From NCBI GenBank assembly GCA_964200075.2, contig CAXNAA020000463.1:1-21116 (forward strand): 21,116 bases of DNA, given 5' to 3'. The position numbers and the translations under genes are program-made. This DNA is from Sphacelaria rigidula. Its lineage: Eukaryota > Phaeophyceae > Sphacelariales. Of the stretch, positions 1 through 10,821 are shown piece by piece (the first letter of the stretch is position 1; each line of letters opens with the position of its first letter). The notes below the pieces were generated by a model, which was not told the origin of the DNA, ran no database searches, and was given only the letters and a program-made list of their open reading frames with translations.

Positions 1-938
1 TTTCAGGGAGGTCGGGAGGGATGGGGTGGTCCATATGAAAGTCATTTGTCATGAATTCAGGCCAGGGAAAGCACCACTTTTGAGCTGAACCTCTTTTTTG
101 TTCAACCCCATTTTCGAGAATCCACTGTTATCACATGTTAATATGTTCACCATGGATTGCGCGAAAACACCCTACTGTTGTTCAAAGAGAGGCAGGCAAC
201 AGACCGCATCATACCTCAAATCACTTTTTTTTTTTTAATTTTCAATTTTCGATTTTCGATTTTCTCGAAGACTCCTGCACAAGCTATGCCAAAAAATGGC
301 GTCATTCATACGGTGATCATGAGACTTGCCTGTGCCCGGGCTCTTGGGCAAGTGCGGGGCTTCCCGTCTCTCCAGCAAAAGTTCAGCTTAGGTTGGAAAG
401 CATGTGGTCTGCCAAAATACTTGATGACTCAAGGATGAAATGGCGGCTTTCGTAATCACCCCGCACTTCCGCGCTTTTTGTACCGGGCAGCAACTCTTTG
501 GATGTCCTGTGAATCTCCCTTTCCGAGCCAGGCTGTACTACACAGCGTGTTGATGGTTGCTAGGACTACTGTACTGTGCGCTAAGGGAAAAGCTGTGGTT
601 GGCTTCGCGAAGAATCGGTCATGCACGTACCTCTTGCACATGTTGCACTTTTCGACGATGTTGTATGTGCTGTCGTTCAGTACATTTCGTATTATACTTT
701 CGGTTGCAAAGTACTGACTGTTCTGACTGTTCTGCAAAGAGCAATTGGATACGACTATCTTGCCATGCACGTTGCATCTAGTCAACACCTGTTGATGTAC
801 CAGAACGTGAAAAACATGCGTTGTACTCACCCAGGCGCCTGCCTCTCGCGCTTTTCGCAAGCTCGATTCTGCTCCGTCGTCCGCCAACGGTGGCTGCGAC
901 TGCACGCGCTTGGGCTTCAAAACTAATGACAAACTCTC
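1..938. other. Upstream intergenic region without a supported gene
   Basis: No recognisable gene is visible here. There is a T-tract near 227-239 followed by degenerate repeats of TTTTCGATTT up to about 265. Short ORFs on both strands lack family-like motifs. On the minus strand a strong donor-like GTGAGTAC begins at 830 and reads downward. It follows an open stretch (1016 down to 831), so a divergent first exon is conceivable, but I see no matching downstream exon. Confidence 0.5.
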
Positions 939-939
939 G

Positions 940-964
940 GGAGTTATAAATGGAAAATAACTCC
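940..964 (+). promoter_or_regulatory. Candidate TATA box inside a small palindrome
   Basis: TATAAA lies at 945-950, about 195 bases before the ATG at 1143. It is embedded in a hairpin-capable sequence: GGAGTTA at 940-946 pairs with TAACTCC at 958-964 across an 11-base loop. The spacing is right for a TATA box giving a 5' leader of roughly 165 bases for the large gene downstream. No transcript evidence is available, and AT-rich TATA matches occur by chance. Confidence 0.35.
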
Positions 965-1142
965 AAACATTGGATTCAGTTTGAAAATTTAGCGGGAGAA
1001 TCGAATAGCACATCAACCAACACCAGCCGAGACAACCGTGCCTTGCAGTGGACAGCGCCGCCCTCCCATAGATCCTGACTGACGACTTACTGCCCGTTCC
1101 CTGTGAATCTTACACGGTTTTCGATTGATACTGTCACTATAG

Positions 1143-4100
1143 ATGGATAGGCGTGTCCTCCTTCTTGCCGAGCCAGCGCCGATACTTTCGCTGCTACACG
1201 TGACTGCTTCCGCTAGCGCTACTGCTGCACATGAGGGACCAGGCTCCGGTTTGTCTTCGCGATCATATCTGATCGCGAAGGCCGGCAAGGACTTGCAGCA
1301 CCTGAAACAAGTCGTCGATGACTTTTCCGAATTTTGTCGACACCATCACGGCCGCCACCACACCACTATCAGCGACACTGTTCCTGTAGACACACCGTCG
1401 TCCTTGTCTGCTATTTCTTCACCCCCGACTGCTGCCACCGGTACCGGCGCAGGTTCTGCTGCCGAAGAACAACAACAAGTGTACAACACCCATCTTGGCG
1501 GGCATGATATGAGAAGGCGATTATTGCTCTCGGCGGTGTTTCCTTGCCCGGCCGCAGAAAGCGGTGCCGACAACATCAGTGAGGAATCCAGTTTCATTCC
1601 ACTTTTTTTCGGAACAGAATTCCACGCTGGTACTCATGCTTGCAACGTTGCCATGGGTGGCATCGGCGAGGGCAATGGCGCAGAGAACAACGACCAAAAA
1701 ACTGCGGAGAAATTTGTTTTGCGTTTGGCTAGCGCTTTCGCGGACGTCCTCGGCAGTTGTGGCACTTGGCTCTGCCCCGAGGACTTTGAACGCCTTGTGT
1801 TGGCCCCGACGAGAGCGCTAATCGAGATGCAACTCGACATCCTTGTCTCGTCAACCGAAAAACTGTTGCCGGTCGGACGCCAACAGGCTTCAAATGATGA
1901 CGCCAGCACACGTAACGACAATGTACACCAAGGGATGTTTGATATCTTAGAAACAACATCGATAAATACAGCATCGGAGGAAAAACCCCGGAATTTCTGT
2001 GCCACGAAGCTACTATCGCGGGACACCGGTGAAGGGGCCGCCGTCGCCCAAGGTGGAAATGCGCATGTTGCGTCGTCGGCGCGGAAGGCTGCGTCGGAAG
2101 CTTTCGTGCAAGAGGCCGCGGACGAGATAGATTTTCTACTTGAAGACGCTCTGCTTATACGCAACTCTGCCACCGCTGCTGCTGCTAACCTTGCCAGCTG
2201 TCCAGGCGCAAACGGCACCGGAACACAGCAGCCGCTGTCCCGGAGTCCCCCGCCAGCGTCACACTGTGGAAGCAATAGATCATCGTTAACAGAAGCACAA
2301 CCGCCTGGGGATGGCCGCCACGAGCTGCTAGATGTCATCTGGGCGGCATCGTCCGCTCATAACGGTAGTACAGACGAGATAGATTTGACCCCGTTAACGC
2401 TATCTATGTCGGCGAGAGATCGGTGTGCTTTTCCCTTGAGAGAGGCGATTCGAAACGCCTGTGCGAACTTTGCAAATGGCTCACGTGTGACGATTTGGCC
2501 TGCCCGCAGCGGTGCTGGTATCGACAGAGACAGTGGACAAGATTCGATACCGGGAAAGGTTAGCAACAACGAAAACGCTGTTGAAAGAAAAGAGCGGACT
2601 GGGTACGCATCGGCATCAGCGAACGAGGGTTTGCTGTGTACGGATTGGTCGGCATGGGGCCGATCTCTTGGAGCCACTGTTTTTGTAGCCTCCAGGCAGG
2701 CGAGCAACTACAGCACGCACTCATTACGGAGTTGTACTACAGCTGATGAATCTCCCGTCCAACCGGGGCTCCTGTGGCGGGGGTCGATTGTGTCTGCAGT
2801 GACAACGGTTTTACGTTCTGCGGAAGAACCTTCGCGCGCTTCTGGTTCGTCGCCCAATCCCCCTTCTTCTTCACAGCAGCAGCAGGAGGAAGTCAGCGCT
2901 AAAGCCATCCCCACGCTCACTGGGTTTGCTATCCGCATTGCTGCTTCCAATTTCGGCGTTCATACTTGCCATGATGGGGGCAGGCACAGCAGGGACAATG
3001 TGTCAACAGCAAATGCAAGTGGCGGATGCACCGTCGGCGTCACGGGGACAACAGCACCAACATCGCCACCTTTAGCAACAAGGGTGACGGCGATGGCTGA
3101 AAAACTCTTAGCGCGCACATCTGCGTTGAGACTAGCACGTGTGGTGACACCCGCCGCTGTGGCTCGTGTGTGTCATTTACTCGCCGACGGAGCCTTGACG
3201 CCGCCGCTTGAACTGTTCGTGCACGATCCATGCCGGTTCCCAGGTAGCGCGGCGTTTCTCGAGAGCTGCGGTAAGGATGGCAAAGGATTGTTGCTTGTTG
3301 CGGCGCCAGTATCACCAGCTGCGGTGGCGAAAACAACGGGTTGTTTCGATCCCGAAAAAACGGGAAATGATGTAGCCGCCATTGGCGCACATGCGGCGAT
3401 AGCTGAGGAGGGCTTGGCGATGGTGTGTTTTCCTAGCCGGACATATTGCGCTGGTGGCACTGGTAGGGGCGATTATCCGAATGGTGATGATTGTGATGGA
3501 CTTGGTGATGTTTTCCGTGATGGTGCTCGTGGGAGTAGTGAAGAACTTGAGGGTGATGGACGTGAGGGAAGGCGGGCGACCGTGTGGAGCGTGACGCTGT
3601 TTCGTCAGCCGAGCGAATTCTCCGAAGAAGCCGTGAAAGCGCTCGTCGGCGAGGGTCATCGCCCCAGGCCTGAATGGTCGGAACGGATAGAGCAGGCCAC
3701 GACCGTCAAAAATGAAAATTCTGTCAAGCCAGCTTCACGCTTTTCCTCGAGCTCCAAACGACATTTCATGAATGTCCTGGGCGCCATGCCAAGGTACACG
3801 GGTGACTCTTTGCAGCGCGAGGCGGCTACCCTCGTTCGGCAGGTAAATGGCAGAGATCCCGTACCGTCGCCGCCACGACCACTGTCCAAAATTGAACCAT
3901 CTGAGCCTGCCCGAAGATCATGCCGAAAGGCTGCCGCAAAGGCGACAGAGCAGCTTATGTCACATACTGGGCCGGCGTCACCTGTGGATACCCTAGGAAC
4001 AGCGGCGCAACCTCCGGGAAAGCGGCCAAAAAGCGCGTCAGAGGTCGCGATAATAAACAAAAGCGGGGAATTGGCAGAAGGCAACGGCGAGGCGGCGATG

Positions 4101-7100
4101 GAAATAGATGGCGATGAACTGGAATCATCGCCGACCATGGCTAATTTGGCCAACGCCGTGATGGATGCTCGTGCAGTAAGGCTACGAAACCTTTCCGCCG
4201 CACACAAAATCGGCGACGTAGGCCCCCAGCCAAGCTTCGAAGCAGGGTACAACGACGCCGCTGATGCCGCTTTGTATGCCCTGACCCCTGCTGGCGCTGC
4301 TGCTACCGCTCTTGTCCTGTACGATTCTTTCGGGGCTTGGGGACACGACGATCGCCTCTTTTGGGCTGAAGAGACCCTCCTTCCGTCCTCCGGAGACACG
4401 AGCGGTGTCATGGGTCGACCTGGAACTTCAAAGGCAGCGCGTCGTGAGCGTTCTGGAGAAGGTGCGAGGACAAGTAGCTGCAGTGGCGCTGGCGGTGTTG
4501 ACGGCGGTGTGGGTGGTGGGAAACCTGCAGCGGGCGCGGCGGGTGGGGTTGCTTCAAGCTCCCGTTTCGTAGATGCAGAGAAAAAAAATCGGCCGCTGTC
4601 GACCGCCGAAGAAGCGCTTGAAAAGGCTGGCCGGCAGCAGCGAGAGCGCGTCAAGGAGCGCAAGATGGTGGCAAGAGAACAACGCGCGCGCATGAATTGC
4701 CCTCGACCTCGCCCCCGAGTCGGCGGTGGCGTTGATGGTGGTGGTGGTGGTGGTGGTGGCGGCGGTAGCAGCAGCAGCAGCAACGGCGTCGGCTCTCACC
4801 GCGTCGGCAGCGGTAAGGGACGGTTTCGACGCGGGAGCAGCACCACGGCGTCTGTTGCGGGGCCGAAGCTGTCCCGCGGCAGCCGCCTTCTCGGAAAATC
4901 TGTTGAGGTCGGGGCCGCAGTCGCCGCCTCCACCACGCCTGCCAACCCTGACGCGGCTCTTGGCGGGGCGTCTAAGTTTAGCGGCGGTGGCGTCGGAAGA
5001 AGGGAAACCGGTGAGGGAGGGAAACGGCGAAGGGCGGCGGCCGAACAGGAGAGGGCGGGGCGGTCGGTTGTCGGAAGGTTGCCATCGACCACAGATTCAG
5101 CGGTGTCAGGTATGTTGATATCCTCTTGTACTCTCGCGGTGTGTCCGTTCGACGTCCTGGTCCGATACCAGGTATAGTCATCGCGGTGGAGCATCCAGCC
5201 TTGCGTTTTGGTGTCGGCGTTGGAAACATGACGTGAGGCACTTCCTTTATCGCAGTTTCATGATTCGAGGCAGTGCTGAATAGGGGTTTTGAATTAGTGC
5301 CAGCTCGATTTTTGTGCTGCAACTGTTTCCGCATATACTCATTCATTTACAGCGTGGGCCGCATTGCGCGTGGACAAGCTGTCGAGCATTGCAAGGGCAG
5401 GTTGGATGGGGTATGCCTAATATTCGGTATTTTTGACGAGTCACACTCTTAGTACCAAAACAAACGAGTAGAGTATTGAAATCGTACTCAAATCTTCCCA
5501 AACTTTGGGTAGAGTATTTTAGATAATACCCAACACACCCAATTTTTGGGTAGATTATTAAGGATATATACCCTAGTGATGCTCTATACTCAGGTATTGC
5601 TAAAAGTGCATACCCGAAATTTGGGCAGTGTATTTGAGGCCGTACCCAGTCTACCCAAAATTTGGGGAAAGTATTTGAGGCCGCGCTCGATCTACCCAAA
5701 ATCACGGTAGAGTATTGAGGTCATACCTAAGTGACACTCCATAATCCGGTATTGCTGAGGGTACTTACCCAATATTTGGGTAGGGTATTTGAGGTTGTAT
5801 CCAATCTACCCCAAAATCTGGATAGAGTATTTGAGCCCGTACCCAATCTACTCAAGCCCTAGGTAGTAGTGAATACCCGGGTATCTTACCCGAGTATTCC
5901 AAAGTACACATCCTACCCGACCTGCCCTTGGCTTTTTTGATCGAAAACATGCGGAGGAAAGGTACGAATGGGCACTTGACTCCTATCTTGCAGACCACCA
6001 TGCCAGATTCCACCCGTTCACAAAACCATGCACACTCTACACAACTCATTCTCAGCTACCACCGCAACCCTGCAGCATGGAGCACGAGTTGGGCACAGGG
6101 AGAGTTGGGTGTGACGTGTTTATATTTAGTTAGCGAAAACTTGAGCATCTATTTCATGGTAGGGATCAGCGACGGGACTGCGTGGTGCGGTGGATGGCCG
6201 ACTTGCCTGCACTCATGGACAGTGCCGGCAGTACAATGCTGCAAGTTGTTCAAGTCCTTTTCGCATCGCACTGGAAGCAGAGAGTACAGATAGTCCTGCG
6301 CTGTTTGCACTGGACGTTGCCCCCTTCTCTTTCACATCGTACTGTACGAAACACACACACACACACTCTCTCTCTCTCTCACACACACACACAGGCACAC
6401 TGTATGAATACAGCGCAGACAGTACAGTACTGTACTGTAGACAAGCGAACAAGTGCCGCTTCACGAATTTCACTGTCTTTTTTCCATCGATCGATAGCTT
6501 GCAATTCCTTTGGACCCGACTCTCGAGAAATGAACGAACTCGCTCGAATCAATTTCACCGCACTTTTTTTACGATCAAGAAATGATGTGCTAGGACACGG
6601 CCTTTTTCACAAAATTTGGGTATAGTACTGAAATCGTGCTCAATCTACCCAAAGTTTGGATAGAATTTCTGAAGTCGGTCCCAATGTACCCAATTTTTGG
6701 GAAGAGTATTTGAGGTCATATCCAAGTGATACTCTATACCCAGATATTGCTGAGAGTGCTTACCCAATGTGGGTAGAGTATTTGAGGCCGTACCCAATCT
6801 ACCCAGCCTTGGGCAGAGTAAATACCCGGGTATACTACACGAGTATTGAAAGCTACGTACCCTATCCGACCTGCCCTTGGAGCATTGCATGTCGCCGACC
6901 TCTATCGGAACCATTTGCTAAGGCGAAATATTTTTTTTGTCAGCTGTGTTGGGTACTATGTCTGGGTGTCGGCGGGGTGCCGCTTCAAGTTGGCTACAAA
7001 TTTCGCACGTTTTTCAGAGCCAACTAGCATACATACCACTCTTCAACGCCAGGCTTGCTTTCTTCACCGCTGTGGCTTTTCAAGATTTTCTGTTTTCCCC

Positions 7101-8628
7101 ATCTCATATCGCGCTGCATTGGCGATCTCGCCTCTGAACTTTCACGGATTCAAGTTCCCCTCTTCGTCAAAATTCGAATTGTTTCAAACATGCAGCACAT
7201 GGCTAGATCGCTGACTTCGTGTGCCGTAAAACGAACACTCGCGGGTTGATTTTTAATTATGAGAGCTGTCTCAAGTCGAGCACAAACTGACATATGGAAC
7301 CGCTGATGCGGTCAAACCCACCGACAGGTGCAACGTCCAGGGTGACGGGGACGATGCGAAGTGAAGCCATTTCTTCCTCCTTCACCGCCGCCCCCACCCG
7401 CATCCGACGGGCCATCTTCCAGGACGATTCGACGGCGGACCCCGCGAAAGAAGGGAGACACTTTTCCCCGCCCTCGCGACGGGCCATCTTCCAGGACGAT
7501 TCGTTGGTGGACCCCGCAAAAGTAGGCGGACAGTTCTCCCCGCCCTCGCGACGGGCCATCTTCCAGGACGGTTCGACAGCGGACCCCGCGAAAAAAGGCA
7601 GATTGTTCTCCCCGGCGTCGCCCGCTTGTGGGAGCTCAATGACGAAGTCGATCTCCCAGGTTCTTGCTGAAGAGCCCTCCGCTTTTTCTCCGTCACCAGC
7701 TGCTGCTGTCGGCGGGAACAGTTCGTACGGCAGCTCGACACAAGCAGTGACGACGGCAGAGGAGCGGCCCGTGCAACCATCGGCGGTTGGAATGCCGGAG
7801 ACGGGAATGACACCGGCACCCGAGGCGACTAGGGCTGTAGAGGACGCGGCTACTGTGGGCGACGGCATTGGAGTTACGGCCACTTTGCCGGTTGAGGTCA
7901 TGGCGGCTGCGGCGACAGTCGAGGGGCGAGGTTCGACAGAACGAGTGAGCAACGGAGAGGGCCCGAGCGGCGAGGGCGTAGAGGTTGACGGTGGTGCCGC
8001 GGAAGCAGGAGGTGAGATTATTCTTGACTATTTTCGACGATTTCGATTGGATCATTGTCCCCGAAGAAACGGTAACGCCTTGAACGCGAAGGCCGGTGGT
8101 CACAGCTGTGATCGGCAAGGCGTTATTCGGTAATCAAGTAAACAAAAGTCCGCAGTACAGGTCAAAGCACCTTCGACGGGGCAATTCCACCGGTAAGTTA
8201 GTGTTTTCGCTCGTTTGCCCTCGTTCTTCTTCCGATATCTCTCGAGAAGCCGGCATGCACACATATTTTGGGTGCTCTAGGGCTTATAGCTTGCTTCAGG
8301 AAGCAGAGTAGAGGCGACGGAACATAGGTGAGGTGTAGCTAGCCAGCCATAAGCTACACCTCCATGAAAAAACACGCGCAAACAAACACACAAAACCGAT
8401 ACTCCGCTATCATGATTTTTCAGTCTCTTTATACTAGCACATGTTTTGCTTTGGACAGGTGCTGCTAGTGGGGAGTTTTCCATGCGCGTGGTGATGGAAC
8501 GCGCCATGCTTTCGGCGATCGCGTCGCAGATGGGGTTGCCGGCCGACGATTCGCGTGTTCGAGAGGTCTTCCAGAGAGAAAGTCGGCTCATGGGAGGGGG
8601 CGTCGGTGCTACCAATAGTAGCTCATAA
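1143..8628 (+). CDS. Large three-exon gene, unrecognised low-complexity protein (1606 aa)
   Basis: Proposed join: 1143-5109, 7328-8011, 8459-8628. The donors are CAG|GTATGT at 5110 and GAG|GTGAGA at 8012. The acceptors are CAG at 7325-7327 and at 8456-8458. Both introns are phase 1, and each junction rebuilds a GGT glycine codon, so the frame holds through to TAA at 8626-8628. The start is the first ATG of an uninterrupted 3967-base exon. I recognise no catalytic domain. The more ordered parts are residues about 1-260 (hydrophobic and helical, e.g. KDLQHLKQVVDDFSEFC and EDFERLVLAPTRALIEMQ), a middle part around 640-700, and the last 55 residues. Between them are Ser/Gln runs (about 575), a Gly-rich part (about 1115-1136), an Arg/Lys-rich part (1164-1192), a Gly/Ser run (about 1197-1212) and a basic KRRR patch (about 1293). 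Low complexity with basic clusters suggests a nuclear protein; this is inference. Intron 1 (2.2 kb) carries a transposon. Confidence 0.7.
5384..5391. repeat. Target site duplication, left copy (GAGCATTG)
   Basis: Eight bases directly outside the left terminal inverted repeat. They are identical to 6880-6887 outside the right one. Confidence 0.8.
5480..5930. repeat. Array of 41-bp palindromic units, left block
   Basis: Units centre on a TACCCAAAWTTTGGGTA palindrome, followed by GAGTATTTGAGG and CCGTACCCAATC. Successive TACCC starts are 41-42 bases apart, for example 5652 to 5693 and 5766 to 5807 to 5849. A different, longer segment (GTGACACTCCATAATCCGG to TTGCTGAGGG, about 5731-5763) interrupts the array. 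A distinctive tail (AATACCCGGGTAT, then CCTACCCGACCTGCCCTTG) ends it. Confidence 0.85.
5931..6609. other. Unique sequence between the two hAT-end arrays
   Basis: The 679 bases here have none of the palindromic unit and no convincing ORF. They contain the AC/TC microsatellite at 6351-6394. They may be captured host DNA moved between two copies of the element ends, or the original core of the element. I see nothing else in this stretch. Confidence 0.5.
6351..6394. repeat. Compound microsatellite (AC)n(TC)n(AC)n
   Basis: Eight AC units (6351-6366), seven TC units (6367-6380) and about seven AC units (6381-6394) follow without interruption. Confidence 0.95.
6610..6879. repeat. Array of 41-bp palindromic units, right block
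   Basis: The units and their order match the left block: palindromic units, then the interrupting segment (GTGATACTCTATACCCAG), then more units, then the tail with AATACCCGGGTAT and ACCTGCCCTTG. It lacks a left terminal inverted repeat of its own, so it is the right half of the same element type. Confidence 0.85.
6880..6887. repeat. Target site duplication, right copy (GAGCATTG)
   Basis: Eight bases directly outside the right terminal inverted repeat. They match 5384-5391 exactly. Confidence 0.8.
7328..8011 (+). other. Exon 2 of the large gene, with 24-residue repeats
   Basis: Exon 2 supplies residues 1323 (split Gly) to 1551 (split Gly). An in-frame TGA at 7288-7290 blocks extension upstream, and CAG at 7325-7327 is the only nearby AG that gives the phase needed by exon 1. 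After the repeat block the exon is Ala/Glu/Gly/Thr-rich, acidic and probably disordered. Both strands are open across it: the minus strand is open for 231 codons at 7257-7952. The plus strand is preferred because both flanking exons join it in phase. The polypyrimidine tract before 7328 is poor, which is the weakest point of the model. Confidence 0.6.
7405..7620 (+). repeat. Three tandem 72-bp coding repeats
   Basis: Units start at 7405, 7477 and 7549 and are exactly 72 bases (24 codons) long. Each encodes RRAIFQDxS, then a variable DPAKxG segment, then FSPxS. The first part of each unit (CGACGGGCCATCTTCCAGG) is identical in all three copies, while the second half varies. The period is a multiple of three and the reading frame is kept, so this is a recent in-frame expansion. 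It covers residues 1349-1420 of the proposed protein. Confidence 0.9.
8330..8362. repeat. Perfect 11-bp hairpin in intron 2
   Basis: GAGGTGTAGCT at 8330-8340 is exactly complementary to AGCTACACCTC at 8352-8362, with an 11-base loop. It sits in the proposed intron 8012-8458. The function is unknown; it may be a structured intron element or a remnant of a mobile element. Confidence 0.6.
8459..8628 (+). other. Exon 3 (last) of the large gene
   Basis: This exon follows a good acceptor: a pyrimidine-leaning stretch and then GGACAG at 8453-8458. It encodes 55 residues before TAA. The segment EFSMRVVMERAMLSAIASQM continues with GLPADDSRVREVF and looks like an amphipathic helical, conserved C-terminal domain, unlike the disordered part before it. 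It fits phase 1 from exon 2. I do not recognise the domain. Confidence 0.65.
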
Positions 8629-8935
8629 CTACGAGCTATTTTGCTTTTCACTTGGGCTATACTTCCTGTTCGATCTGCGGGGAGCGGGTCTTCCGGGTCG
8701 AGGTTTTGATACCCAAGTGCACGATAGTTGTACCTGGCCGGTTTGTTGTTATGTTTCACGGCGGTGCAATGCCGTGAAAAGTCGTGCTCCTACCGCTCTT
8801 GTCTGCGTGCGCACCCACTCACGCAGCAGGTGCTGCGGCTTGCTACGGTATATAGTAGAGGAGTGGTGTTGAATGGCATTTTGAACCGACTTGGTGGGAA
8901 GTGGTGTGTGTGTGTTTTTTTTCCTTTTTAATAAA
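8629..8935 (+). terminator. Probable 3' UTR with polyadenylation signal
   Basis: The stretch after the stop codon of the large gene has no coding character. It ends in a GTGTGTGTTTTTTTT tract followed by AATAAA at 8930-8935. That makes a plausible poly(A) signal about 300 bases after the stop. The exact cleavage site cannot be seen. Confidence 0.35.
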
Positions 8936-10815
8936 TGACTTGGCTGTCTTGAGCATTTTTTTCTTTTCCTTTTTGATCTGGCGAGGTACCTTGTCCGATC
9001 ACTTGTGTTCGCAGTGCCGATTTGGCATAATTTTTCCCGGTGAAATATGGCATCATCGGGTGATGTTTTCGGCGTGTTTTCCCATTCAACATATCGCGCG
9101 TGGGCTGAAGAGTGACGCTGTTACCCAAGTTGCATTCGCGTCCCCGCGTGGCGACTGCTTGCCAGAGATGATGCGATGGTAACAGAACCAGCAAGTCGAT
9201 TTACCGTGCGGAACTCTGTCATGGAATGGGGAGGCATGCCCCCTAACAGATGTTGCGCACGAGCACATACATGACACACACTTTCAAGCAGCTCTACTAC
9301 TTACTCATGGTCTGGCTTCGAGTCCCGCTAAACATTACCGAGATATTGGCTGATGGTCACGAACTGAAGGACTACCACTGCGTAGCGATTGTCGTGGTTT
9401 TGGTGACAGACACAGCCCGCTTGGTGCAAGCAGAGGTTTTAAGAGGTCGCGCGCGGGTTACTCCGCTCGTGGATATTTTCAACGGCGACACGTCTCTTGC
9501 ATGACTAAGATTGGCCAGAGCTACAGTACCTGATTTGTGAACTGCACGTCAGGTTGGAAGAAATAATCCCACTGAGCAACCGACCGCTAACCGCGCTCAG
9601 CTGTGAACTGAACTGTCCTCACTTCTTGAGATAGTGCGGTCAGAGAGCCCGAGAGAAGAGGTCATGGTGTGCAACCGCACTGTCTGCAACTGCGTGTGCC
9701 GTATTACCGCTTCGCACTTCATTCCTCCTACTATTGACATTGTTTTCGTGAGATTGAGAGCAGAGGGTACGATTGAGGGTGAAGAACGATCAATCAGGGA
9801 ATGAATCGTTTCAGTTCCGAAATGCTCTCCCACGAGGCCCAATATGCTTTTCTGTAGTAGCTTGCCACCAAGGCCCTTGGTATCCCTCCGTAGGATATCG
9901 ACGTGTAGCCTGTAAGCACACGCCAGTGATGGAGGCAAAGAAAAGCACACACGGAATGAAAAAATAGTCAAGTTAAAGCGAATGGTCAAAGCCACTACTC
10001 TCAGTCAGCGCTCTACTCTCAATATCACGAAAACGTTGTTTATACTGATCTGTACTGCTGTACGACGAGCATGTCGGCCTGGAAAGCGAAACGGTCGAGG
10101 GATGCTCGATGGTGCGGTCGGAAGACACCGGAGGACGAGAGCTCTTTCACGAGTTTTGAGATCGCCACACAAAGCCGTTCGACCCGAGAGAGGAAGAATA
10201 GATACTATTTTCATTTTCGACGGCAGTGGGTCGAGCTGACGGAGATGTCTCAGACATGATGCAGATGATGCCGGTTCAAGCAAAAAATGATGCGTAGTAA
10301 AGACGTGCAAAAGCCGTAACAAACGATGCCGATTCAATTGTGAATGCGAATTGGAAAAAATATGGGAAAATCGATTGCATCAAGCCACCGCTCATCATGA
10401 AAGAATCGCTGCGACAACTGGACAGAAAGGAAGAGGCAGCATGCGTGCGAGATCGGAACACGCTCAAGGTGTTCAAACCGCCCCCCGACAGTAGACTGTG
10501 TTCAGACGAGAGCGATGACACGCTGGTCGCTTCACGCCGTCATCTCGTTCGTTACGATTCTATCTAGTTTCTCAAAATTTTCGAATGGACATGATCAACT
10601 GAAAATTATGCCGATCTCAACTGCAGCCGCGCCACGCCATAATGCCCACCATACAGCTATGGTCGGAGGGTCGGCTGAGATGCGGAACAGCGGAAGCAGG
10701 AAAAGGTGCGTAATGCCATTTTTGATGACAATCGATCCGTATTTGTACAAACATGAGGAGTTCAGCCCGTCGACAGGCGATTTTCTGCCGTGGATTGCTT
10801 TTTCGGACCGCCGTC
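8936..10815. other. Gene-poor stretch, no supported gene
   Basis: Short ORFs occur on both strands (for example 9250-9504 + and 9597-9995 -), but none shows a recognisable motif or splice context. The plus-strand frame at 10340-10567 has somewhat protein-like composition (KESLRQLDRKEEAACVRDR) and may be a decayed exon or transposon fragment. I can name nothing here. Confidence 0.5.
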
Positions 10816-10821
10816 AACTGA

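Larger units (their letters stand above)
5392..6879. mobile_element. hAT-like non-autonomous transposon, 1488 bp, with 8-bp target duplication
   Basis: The left end at 5392 begins CAAGGGCAGGTTGGATGGGG. The right end, read inward from 6879 on the other strand, begins CAAGGGCAGGTCGGATAGGG, so only 2 of the first 20 bases differ. The flanks are identical 8-bp sequences, GAGCATTG at 5384-5391 and 6880-6887. An 8-bp duplication and a CA(A)GGG-type terminus are features of the hAT superfamily. No transposase ORF is present, so it is non-autonomous. Inside are a left repeat array (5392-5930), about 680 bases of different sequence (5931-6609) and a right array (6610-6879). A further complete right end (CCTGCCCTTG) lies internally at 5921-5930, so the left part alone resembles a full 539-bp element. 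The whole lies in intron 1 of the large gene. Confidence 0.8.

Noticed and set aside
456-1016. 186-codon minus-strand ORF
   Set aside because: Its second half lacks protein-like composition. Only the part before the donor at 830 is worth a note, and that is listed as a weak finding.
3656-4783. 375-codon open frame on the minus strand
   Set aside because: It lies entirely opposite exon 1 of the large gene. It consists largely of Pro/Ala/Ser runs produced by the complement of Gly/Ala/Ser-rich codons and has no domain-like part.
7257-7952. 231-codon open frame on the minus strand over the 24-residue repeats
   Set aside because: The plus-strand frame joins the exons on both sides in phase. The minus frame has no supported splice partner.
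9597-9995. 132-codon minus-strand ORF
   Set aside because: No recognisable motif, no splice or promoter context, and the plus strand is also partly open. I cannot support a gene.
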